Shown piece by piece: positions 34,062 to 44,300 of a stretch of 64,000 bases of DNA. Origin of the DNA: Branchiostoma lanceolatum (taxonomy: Eukaryota > Chordata > Leptocardii > Amphioxiformes > Branchiostomatidae). The translations under genes and the position numbers were made by a program. Within the stretch, counting starts at the first letter, position 1. Every line of letters begins with the position of its first letter. The notes below the pieces were generated by a model. It made no database searches. It was not told the DNA's origin and saw only the letters and a program-made list of their open reading frames with translations. Location: contig NC_089736.1 in assembly GCF_035083965.1 (NCBI RefSeq), forward strand, positions 4,219,501 through 4,283,500, in the 5' to 3' direction.

Positions 34062-37000
34062 TTACAGAACGGCTCGCGACGTCCCAGGAGCAAAAAAGGA
34101 GACATTCCGTTCCTCCACTTTGTACTGTAGTCTCCTCTTCCTGGTCTGTGATTGGCTGGGATCCTGGACATTCCGGAAAGTTACAGTCACCTAGGAAATT
34201 CAGAACAGTTAGTTATCAAATTATCAAGTAACATTGATAAGTTTATTTGCAAGTTCTTGCCCAAGGGCTAGTTGCAACATGAAACAATGTATAGAACAAG
34301 CAATACAGACAGTTTTCACTTATCACAAAGGAATGTTCCATTAGCTAAATATGGGGGAAAAAACTTAATGGTGTAACCCACCTGCCCATGTACATCCCTA
34401 CTGTATCCGCTAGACAACCCCTCCACAGCCAAATGGACTGTTCCGTGGTATGCCATGTGTCTGAATAAGGTGCTATTTTCCTCATCTTCCACATCTGCAT
34501 CTTTGTGTACAAGTGACACTATGGCTCCCTGACTCTGTGAATACAAAAGACAAAGAAGAAGAAAAAGTGAGCAAACACACATTGAATATACATGTTGTGT
34601 TTCCCTTTCTCCTATATGGCATATCAGAGGGTGATATGATAATACATCAAAGCCTACATGTAATATATAATGTACACCTTTACCTAAGTATAAGAACATA
34701 TCATAGTCTATAGCTGTCATTTGTGAGCAAACACACATTGACTATACATGTTTTGTTTCCTTTTCCCCTATATGGCTCAACAGGAGGGAAATATAAAAAC
34801 ACATCAAAGCCTATATAATGTACACCTTTACCTAAATATAAGAACATATCATATTCAATAGCTGTCATTTGGCGTATCTTATTACCAGGATGTCTAACCT
34901 TCATCGACGTAACAGGGAGGTTTACATTCAGAATTCATCAAGTGTTCATTGGATATATCAATACCAAATTGCCCTTGGTAAGACATGAGGGGAAAACTGC
35001 AATTCATCACTGTCAACATGTACATGTAGGAGATGATATTAATGACATTGAAGTGGATATCTACCTACACCTGATCATGTCTTGTTGAGAACAAAATGTA
35101 CTTCAACCCAGGATGTGGCATTGCCATGCCTATTTGAATGTTTCCCGGTTTCCAAGTGACATGCTATCAGAATAAAGTATTTTGAGAAACTGATTGGCAA
35201 ATTAGAACCCTACAGCACCCCTGTAAGGTTTATAATGATAAGTGCAGAGACAGTTACGTGTTGTGTGGGGCACATCAAGAAGGTACAGTACCCCTGTATG
35301 GTTTATAATGATAAGTGCAGTTATATGTACCTGTTGTGTGGGGCACATCAGGACCTTACAGTTACTGTACTCCTGTAAGGTTTATGATGATAAGTGCAGT
35401 TACCTGTTGTGTTGGACACATGAGGACCCTACAGTACCCCTATAAGGTTTATGATGATAAGTGCATAGACTGTTAGTGTTACCTGTTGTGTAGGGCACAT
35501 GAGGACCCTACAGTAGTGCATGAAGTCTGAGACGTCTTTGGCAGACACGCCAAGACTCACAAGAACACTCAAGTCATCCACAAGGAGCAGGGTGGGACCA
35601 TCTAGAACACCTTCTTCACTACAGACCTGTGTTTTTACAAGGTCGTACAGAGGTCGTAGGGTTGCTTTCTTGTCCCTGTAACAACATGGAATTATTTCAT
35701 TTCTTTACCTCTTTGAAAGAAAACCTTTAGTTATTACATAAAATTATACATATTTTACTATACAGGTGCAATGGCCAAGTGAGTGTTTACCATAGATAGA
35801 TAATTCTGTTATAATTACAGACTACAGGCAGTGTCATTCTACTATTCTTTCACTGCCATTCTACTATTCTTTCCGTAGACAATCAATGCAATTCATCATG
35901 ATTATCTTTCTATTACATGAAATATTACCAATCAATGTTAGTAAAAATCAATATTGGAAAATGCTCATTAAAAATGAAGGCGTAAATCTGTCATTAAAGA
36001 CAGAGGCTGTGGGGTTGTCCCTAAAAGATACAGGGCAGGCTGTATTGATATTTGGTATGTGGGTAGGTCTTGATCAGACCTTGAAATGTTCACATTTTGG
36101 ACCCCTTAGTGGTTTGTTACCGTAATTATGCAGGATAACTTCTGATTTTGCTATCTTTGTAAAAACAATTGTCAGCGTTTTGGAACATTCCTAACGTTAA
36201 ATCCAGTAAAAAAAATTTAGTCATTTCCTACCTGAGACCCCTGAGTGGATTTTCCCCCAGTCCTTCCTGAGTGTGGTGCACAGCACATGTGTACCTCATG
36301 TTTGTCAAACTTATACATGCTTAGGTGGCAGGGTTTGAAGGTTGGAAGGAGACAACCAACCAACCAACCAACCTACCATCCTACCAACCAAACTAACTAT
36401 GAATCTACCCAAAAAATCTGGGTCTCAGAAGCATTTGGCCAAAAGCTAAAAATCCTGTCATTTCCTACCTGAGAACTCTGAGTGGATTTTCGCCCTGCCC
36501 TTCCTGTGGTGTACATGTGTACATCTGTAGGGAACACTTCAACCCATCTATGAATCTGAGCTGTCCTTTCTCTCTCGCTTGGGTCAGGGGAACACCCTGC
36601 GATTGAACAAACAAAAATTAAAAACTGTACCTGGGTGTCACTGTCCATCAAATCGCAATGATGTGTTATGCATGTAGGATCAAGTTTAACTTTCTCCCTG
36701 CTGCCTAACTCTGTAACCAATAGGGAATTGGGTGCCAAATGGCTACTTCAGAGTGCATAAAGTTAAAGACAGCAGAAGCTGAGGCTCTGGATTGTGCTGT
36801 ATGGAGGAACCTGACGGAGAGGGGCAAGGGGTCAGTCACTGGCCTAGGCACATACATACTAGCTTCTACTAGATTTAGCACACTGAGATGGTAGCCATTT
36901 GGCACCTTATTCTCTATTGGTTTTGTTACAGAGTTAGGCAGCAGGGAGAAGGTTAAGCACTTTGGCAGGTGGGATGCATTTGTGATAAAACTCCACACTA

Positions 37001-40000
37001 ATAAAGATATTTTGTATGATATTCTGCAAATATAAACAGTTGCTATGCATATAGAAAAATTGATCTTGTACCTCCGTGAAATATTTGTAGTTTTGTCTTA
37101 TCCATTGTTATGAATTTTTCCCTAATTCTTATCTGTCTACTGATGCATTTTCCTACCTGATGCAACTTTGGACCCGACTCAAGCCGACCTTTCCAAAATT
37201 CTGTTTTTAATACACTTTTCTTCAAATCATTTCATTTTTATAAGGGGGAATGTAAGAACCAAACAATGAACATGTTTTGCCCCAGCTCATTATGATTTCA
37301 GCCACATCCTTGGCTTGGCAACACTTCCAGAATTTAGCAGACTCATATCTGTCTTGCATTCCAGCAGCGGATTTGAAGGTTAATGCCTTGACCAACAGTC
37401 CCACTGGATTCCATGGTAGAGACAATATTCATTGTTGGGGGATACCAAAGTGGCAGGGGTTGGGAAAACCTGGGGGGATCTGGGTTTCCCCTGGAAATTT
37501 GTAAAACCCTCAATAACACTAATGCCAGCGTTTTTCTTTTTTTTATTTAGACTAAAAGAAAATGTTGCAGTTGCAAATGCAAAACACACGTCATTTTTCT
37601 GCAACTAGGGCACGTTACTGTTACACATTTTGTAGCCTTATTCAGCAGGTTTTAGTAAAATATACATATACATGTATTTGATGGCCCTAGACACAGTTGC
37701 AAGCAAGTAAGCAAGCACACAGTTGACGCCGACCACTGCACTTAAGGACACTCGAAGACGCTAAAACGCTCATCTGACAGGAACATTTAGTTTAACAAAC
37801 AACCACTCATCGGATTTATCGGCCATTGACACCAACAAAATCGAAAAATAAATGACACTGTTTGTCTGTCTCAGGGCTGTCGCCAGCTTTAATTTTCCCC
37901 GTCAGTCTCATTCATTGTTTGGGAGTCCATGTTGTTAATTTTCATGGTTAAATCTGTCGTTTTAGGGTTAGGAAAATATATTTTCATCAATCTCATGTCA
38001 TGATGTTCACATTTTTGGATGGACGGGCTGAAATGTTTGCTCGTTGAAACAGGCAAATTTCCGTATGGGGATGGAGGGACGGATTTTGGAGACAACACTT
38101 GTCTGTCTGCAGCATTTACAACATTTCTCCAGACTTCTAAAAAAATCTAACACTGAGTGAACCCAGCTCGTGTTATATGCATCTCACGTCAAGTCATCAC
38201 CATCACCTTGGCTTGCCCTTGACTTAAGCCATGCGCGGCACTTATCCAAAACATCCCATCCCTCTCCAAGGTGATTACATTTCCCAGCGAACGCTTAAGT
38301 TCATTAAGTTCAGAACGATCCCTTTGCTAAAAGGTCACTGCCAGCTTTAGATATGTGCAGCCCAGCCAAAGCTGCCGGCTCACTTGAGACACAATTTTGA
38401 TGCTCATCCTTTTACACAGACAGTACAGTAGCTGCTAGAGTAGAACTTGTAAGGTCATTTTATAACGCTTGATGTCCAGGAAGTAATTTGACAAGGTTTC
38501 TAGCTTCCTGCACAATTTTAGAGAACAAAATTACACGGGGTTTATTGAATATGCTGCAGATGTACCTTAAATCATACAATTACACAGACTAGTACTCTGG
38601 ATGTAAGGCCATACAGGGCTTGAAATACCTCCTCCTAGTATAGTACATATGCAGGTTAGTGCAGGTAACATTGGAGTTATGCAGGCATTTCTGATGTCTA
38701 CCTGCAGTCCTGCACCTAACTGGCACTGGCCCATGTACTGGGTATATACATGTACAGGTTGGTTAAGTTGGAGCTTTGCTGGTAATTTTGATGTCTTGAA
38801 CCTGCACCTACTAGTAACATGTACGAGATCTATGTCAGGCCTGGAATTTTTTAGTTTTTTTTAATGAAAAAAAAGGACTTTCTTAAAGCATTCTCAATTT
38901 CAATTTCAATTTTATTTATTTTACCAGGGGACATCTCAGATCTACTGATCTGCTTTTCAGATGACCCTGGGCACAAACATTAAAAATACAATCAGATACA
39001 AATATACAGATAACGTTACATGTACAGACATATATCACAGTATTTCGACATTATCCCAGTCAGTTCTTAGCTACAGTCCCGCTACAGTCTGTTTCTAAAC
39101 GCTGCCGTAGTTGCAATGTGCCGTTGGTCCGCAGTGAGTTTGTTCCACAGTAGTGGCCCTTGGTATTGCAGGCTCCCCTTGAAGGTTTCCACGTTTGCCT
39201 TAGGGGTGTCTAGCATGTGAGGGTCGTAGCTATAGAGCTGCTTCGTGGCAGTGCGTGTCCGAGCTCTGAGCACTGGGGGTGATAGCCATTTAAACAGTTT
39301 AGTCATGTAGGCTGGTGCATTGTGGCGAACTGCCTTGTGTACAGCTACCAGTACGTTCTGAGTATTCTTAATCTTCAATGTAAAATGTATACTAAGTAAT
39401 CGGTGTTACAAACTAAAACCTACTAGTTTCTGTCCAACAGCATTGTAGTGCCCAAAGGACTGCGCCAGAGCAAGAAGACACACCTTCCATCCACCTGAAA
39501 AACACAGCATCAAATTACTTCAATCAACTAATGCAAAAAATGCTGTGTGTCTACAGTACAGCACCATAACAGCTAGGGGCCCAAAATCTAATCATTTTGA
39601 GGTCTCATCAAGACCTACCAACATACTAAGTATCAAGGCAATGGCATTTTTTTAGTTAGCAATTGTTCAACACACACACCGACACATGCACCCAAAAACA
39701 TAAACTTCTTGGCGAGGACAATCATCTTCAAACAGGTCATGAAGTGATAAAAACTCCTCCTTTACACAATCAACTAAAGCTGAAACCCTCACTAATGTAT
39801 AAACTCTAATCCCCTCCCCCACCAGGGACCATCCACTAACGCTCCCCTTGTGGATTGGTACCTTTGATGTAGAGTGACAAGAAGTGATGGATGAGGAAAC
39901 TTCCATCTGTCAGACTGTCAGAGATCAGCACAAACTGGCCCTGGGGGAGGGAAATAAAGAACAGCATGTCAAGCACTAATCCCGCTTAAACCCCCTATCT

Positions 40001-41073
40001 GTCACTCATTAGCTTTTCACCAAGGGGTTTATATAGAAGCTCTTAATGCATTCTGTGGAATGGTATTATTGATAGGCTGACAACCTGACACATGTGATGA
40101 CGATTGAAAAGTTGAGTTCTATCACAAAAGCTACTTAATTGCTACACAATCATTCATTACCTTTGTGAATATTGTTCATCCAGGAAATTGAAGAATAAGA
40201 TTTTAATTCAATCCATACCACTGGATTACAATATGAAAATATCAGACGTATTTAAGTGTCCATCCAACATATTTCACCAGTGATGGGAAATAATTAATTG
40301 TATGCAAAAATTAACAGTGATTATTATAGAAAAGATATGAGAACAGAGTGTTGAAGTATAAATGTACTGGCAAAACATAATCAGTATCAAAGACTACTAT
40401 ACTACATGGCCTCTGTCAGTCAATGACCATGTAAAATCCTAATGTGGATCAATGAAACAGCATATTGGTTGATATACATTGATAGTATGTGAGACTGAGA
40501 GGAAGACTTAGCTACAGCAAATTACATTATGGATATTTTTCAAATCTGTACTTTTTTATCCTCTATGTAACGTTACAATCAATCGCTTGCAGGCATCAGT
40601 GTCTGATGCATGACTGCTGCAGACATGCATAGGACTCGCCAGGCTGTACAGAAGACGCAATAAATGACCAGTAACTGATTTGCTTTCAAAAGTATAGGCC
40701 ACTAATCAATACAGATATGAATGTCAAATTCTCAATCGCCATTTGGTCTGATGCCTGAACAATGTCGCAAGGTGGCGCTCGTGAGCAGTCCTCCAAAATA
40801 ACTCATCGGTTTGGGACTTTGGGTTGACATCACATTCACAGGCTTGGCAAGTATATTCATGATTTTATACCAGAATCAACACTTCAAACAGATCATAGTT
40901 GGTAAGAATATGGTTAATCCAGACAACTTCCAAGGCATGAATATGAACAAGAGCTAAAATATATGATGATGAACTCATTTTTGGACCAAAACTCCAATAA
41001 ACTCGCACAGGAAACTTACCTTTGGAGGCTTTAAATGGTCAAAACCAAGGATTATATTCAATTCAGTAAACAT
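34062..41073 (-). CDS. ELP6: Elongator complex protein 6 (complete, seven exons)
   Basis: Exons: 41073-41020, 39940-39862, 39494-39424, 36596-36469, 35675-35483, 34534-34382, 34190-34062. All are GT-AG and every phase agrees, giving 268 residues against 266 in human ELP6. Landmarks are the start MFTELNIILGF, TDGSFLIHHFLSLYIK, KVCLLALAQSFGHYNAVGQK, TQAREKGQLRFIDGLK, LLLVDDLSVLVSLG, DVEDEENST, EGLSSGYSRDVHGQ and the end YKVEERNVSFFAPG. ELP6 is a RecA-like ATPase-fold subunit of the Elp4-Elp5-Elp6 hexamer in Elongator, needed for wobble-uridine tRNA modification; it lacks classical Walker residues in the family. It is head-to-head with ODAD4. Introns carry a LINE fragment, an inverted-repeat element and copies of its own splice junctions. 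Confidence 0.95.
34566..34871 (+). repeat. Tandem duplication of about 155 bp in ELP6 intron 5
   Basis: 34566-34722 and 34723-34871 share GTGAGCAAACACACATTGA, CATCAAAGCCTA, AATGTACACCTTTACCTAA and ATAGCTGTCATTTG in order. The flank GGCGTATCTTATTACCA at about 34872 also resembles 32843-32880. Confidence 0.8.
35200..35483 (-). repeat. Tandem array of mini-exon copies in ELP6 intron 5
   Basis: Units of 73-79 bp repeat the last 33 bases of ELP6 exon 5 with its donor, each behind its own acceptor. On the minus strand: unit A 35439-35404 (36 nt, GYCRVLMCPTQQ), unit B 35372-35331 (42 nt, EYSNCKVLMCPTQQ), unit C 35293-35258 (36 nt, GYCTFLMCPTQH), and a decayed unit D starting at 35220 without a donor. 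A, B and C are each stop-free, divisible by three, preceded by TATAG or ACAG and followed by GTAACT, GTACAT and GTAACT. Exon 5 ends in the same residues (YCRVLMCPTQQ). The gaps between neighbours are only 31-43 nt. Confidence 0.85.
36232..36294 (-). pseudogene. Ghost copy of the 3' end of ELP6 exon 4
   Basis: The minus strand has GTACACATGTG, then GAAAATCCACTCAG and the donor TCTCAG|GTAGGAAATG, matching the last 54 bases of exon 4 (36522-36469) and its donor. It would encode ENPLRGLR against ENPLRVLR in the true exon. The upstream half of the exon (GVPLTQAREKGQL) is missing. It sits 237 bp downstream in intron 4. Confidence 0.75.
36687..36956. mobile_element. Inverted-repeat element (family B) in ELP6 intron 3
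   Basis: The arms AACTTTCTCCCTGCTGCCTA...GGTGCCAAATGGCT and its inverse AGCCATTTGGCACC...GGCAGCAGGGAGAAGGTTA are about 60 bp each. A single-arm copy occurs at 62212-62293. Confidence 0.75.
38893..39390 (-). mobile_element. LINE (non-LTR retrotransposon) 3' fragment
   Basis: The minus-strand frame 39378-39082 reads like the C-terminus of a CR1/Jockey-type reverse transcriptase (HKAVRHNAPAYMTKLF, SLQYQGPLLWNKL, TTAAFRNRL). It is followed by a short 3' region and an ATTGAAATTGAAATT-type tail at 38893-38925. The rest of ORF2 is absent, so it is a 5'-truncated relic in ELP6 intron 3. Confidence 0.8.
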
Positions 41074-41355
41074 CTTCTAGTTCTCTTCTGTGAAACAGGG
41101 TAAGAAAAATGCACGAAAACAAACCAATATTGTTCTATGACCTAAAAAGCGCGAAAAATATCACAGACTTTGAAAATTTGCAGTGGGCGCCGCCATCTTG
41201 GATATCCCATCATGCGCTGCGTTCCATTGCGCAGAACAGCTGCGCAGTGGCGTTGCCATGGACAACCAAGCAAACACGTCACTGTGATGACTTGTAGTCA
41301 GTGTTTTGAACAAACTACGCCATTTTCCTCGATTAGAAACGCTCTGAACTAAAAT
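41074..41355. promoter_or_regulatory. Bidirectional ELP6-ODAD4 promoter
   Basis: 282 bp separate the two divergent start codons. It contains GCCGCCATCTTGG (YY1-type) at about 41191, CATGCGCTGCG (NRF1-type) at about 41211, a second GC-rich TGCGCAG pair, and the X-box-like site at 41252. There is no obvious TATA box. The arrangement suits a housekeeping gene paired with a ciliary gene. Confidence 0.75.
41252..41267 (+). promoter_or_regulatory. RFX X-box-like site
   Basis: GTTGCCATGGACAACC is one substitution away from the palindromic X-box GTTGCCATGGCAACC type. RFX factors binding X-boxes drive cilia genes. The site is about 90 bp upstream of the ODAD4 start codon. Confidence 0.6.
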
Positions 41356-44300
41356 ATGTACGACGAAGAGGAAGGAGAGGAAGGGCCAAAGAGCTCCTTC
41401 GTAACCTACCTGTCCGAGGGAGACAAGCTCTTCGACAATGGAGAATACAGAAAAGCTCTTGAGAGCTACAGCACGGTATGAAATCTGGAAAACCACTCAA
41501 GGGGTCATTCATAATTCTGGAGTGACCTCTCCTACTTGGTGTGTTCCTGTCTGTTTTGCATCTGTCTTGTCCTTCGCAACGCTTCTGTGGTTTCTATTGT
41601 TCCCCTCTGATCATCTCTATAGCAACGGAGTCACGAAAATGAAGTTATTTAAGGCGCTTATCAGAGTATAAATATTTAAAACCCCAAGCTCCCCTCCCTC
41701 CTTACCCTAACACAGGAATCCTCCATACCATCGATGGAAACTTTACAGCCTCTAAAGAATATTGCGTGCCATGGTTGTCACTTCTGATAACTGTTTGTTA
41801 CCTATCCTTTCATTAGTGGCTTAGCTGTTGTGTCTATAGTCTATGTATTGATCAAACCTTTATAATGGAAAAGGCAGTCTCAGTAATAATTTAACACATG
41901 ATCCCTTTGATTTTGCCATAACAACCAAAAGGCAGCCAGGTACTATGCATAACCATGAAAATTAGAGGGTCGGGCTTAGCGAGAGCACATCGTGTTGGTT
42001 GTTGAGAGGCGTTTCTGTGATCCCCGTGACTAAGTAACCGCGGTAGGTGGAGAGTGGCTTGAATGGGTCACTTCATTGGGCGACAACGAGACATGGCGGA
42101 GACACAGGCCATTTTTCGCGCAGACGTGTACCCAGAATTCTCCAAATCAGATCCGAAGTCAGTTGAAAAGAAGAAGGAAGAAGAGAAACCGAAGGTGGTA
42201 TATGATCCGCTGACGGAGCAGTACAGGTTTGATTCGTACGTCGGGGAGGCAGAGATTTTCTACAAGAGAGGGGAACATGATAAAGCCATCGTCAGCTACA
42301 CTTCGGTAACCTGCCTTCTTCTTTCATAATCTTGCCCTTCTTCTTAAATGCCCGTCTTGCTGACAACAGAAATTTCCTTGTTATTTCCAATAGCTATCAC
42401 ATCCAGGAAGCATTATGGTGACTTTGATGCAGGGGAATGTATGTTTTTTTCCAGAGTTGTAAAGAATTTTTTTGTTATGAATGTATGTTTTGTGTATTTC
42501 TTAAAGCCAATCCTTGCCAGTAATCGAAACACTTTGCTACGTCTTTGGAAAAAGTCTTCTTTTGGGTACCACATGAAATTTAAGAATGGACAATTCAGTC
42601 AAGTTGTAACACACCAGTGACAAAATAATTTTTTCCACTAAGTTCATTCATTTCACTGGAATGTATCAGTCACAAGAATATAAATGAAGGATAGAATTAA
42701 AATGACTGGTAGAAACTTAAAACATAACTGTCTGTAAAATAACTAACAATTGTAGCATAGGTACATTTTGTAATACACACTATAAGTTACAGATGGAACA
42801 CCTGGATTTTGTCCATTAGTGTCCTTTAAAGCATGTCAATTGCTAAAAGTCCCAAGAATCTGAGATCCAAGATACCGGATAGTATCATGGTAACAGTATT
42901 GGAAAACATGCTGCTGGTGTAATTACAATCTAGGTTTTAATAACTCCAGGAAAGTTGATTGTAATGATGCAATTAGTAACCAATGGTTTCAGAAGGAATT
43001 TTCCCAGGGTTTGAATGAAATGGATCCGGGTTTGTAAACATGGTACCAGAAATCCTCATTAATATTTCATTTTTAATCTTCCCTTTGTCATTTTGTTCAA
43101 CAGACTCTTTCAGACAGTTCTGTCATGCATTTGATTTTGACTAAATAGATTCTGTACTAGTGTGTCATCCAAAGCAACTGACAGTGTGTAACTGTTGATA
43201 ATGCATTTTGCCAACTTGAAGTTATTTATGGATACTTGGCAACAAAAGAGGAATAACGTAAAGTCAAGCTGTTTTTCCCTTAATCTACATGAAATACCCC
43301 TTTTCTTGTGTTTCCTTTCAGTGTTCTTGTTTTCCTCTGTGAATCTTTGAGTTAGGGTTAATTTCGCATTGCCTGTGTTGTACCAGTGATGATATGTATG
43401 CGGCACTGGTGAAAACACAACATTTTGTACACTCGAAATGTCCTCAAGATCTCATGCCAAATCTAATCCCTAACAGTGCATAGATGTTGTTGTTTTAGAC
43501 TCTATTAGGAGTTCTACCGGCATTCCACATATAAGTCCTTCTTGACTTGATTGAATAGACCAAGATATATGTTGCCTACCTTTTACTCTCCCAGTACTTA
43601 AATGGAAAGTGTGAAATTTTTGGGACATTTTTCTATGTTGTTTAAAGTAGAGTGGACCTATTCTTTAATCGACATCTATTGTACCGCAGTCATCCGTCAG
43701 GAAGACTTCTGAAGCCACTGTTCCTGTTTAGAACTAAATTCATTCAGCCTTGTCATGACTGGCACCCCAACTTCCAAGATTGTTGTTACCATAACCTTTT
43801 ATTCTAGCTCCTATTTGCATGGGAAGTGGGAAATTTTTGTGACATTTTTCTAATGTTATTGTTACACATGTGCAGGCACTGGAAATTCAGCCTGAAGACA
43901 TGCATGCATTCTACATATCAGTCCTTCTTGGCTTGATAGAATAGACCAAGATGTTGCCTCCATTTTACTCCCCAAGTACTTGAATGGAAAAATTTTTTCT
44001 ATGCTTAACACCATGCCTTAGCTTAGCAGCTGACCCGTTAATTGTGAAATTTTTGTCAAAGTGTGACATTTTTCTAATGTTGCTGTTACGCAGGCGTTGG
44101 AAATCCAGCCTGAGGACAAGACATGCCTGGTGGCCAGGGCGAAGTGCTACCTCGCTCTGGGCGACTCGGACGCAGCGCTTAGAGACGCCGAGGCGGCACT
44201 GAAGGACGACAAGGAGTACATCAAGGTACGGTTAGAAAAATGCAAAAATGAAAGTCAGAACTTAACCAATGCAGATGCAGATCCAACATAACCATAAAGT

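Noticed and set aside
35200..35520. CRISPR-like appearance of regularly spaced repeats
   Set aside because: This is a eukaryotic intron; the repeats are copies of an exon end, not palindromic, and the spacing is not repeat-spacer.
36705..36998. 97-codon minus-strand frame with weak likeness to ELP6 (DPLPLSVRFL)
   Set aside because: It lies in the family B inverted repeat. The true ELP6 segment is exon 4 at 36469-36596.
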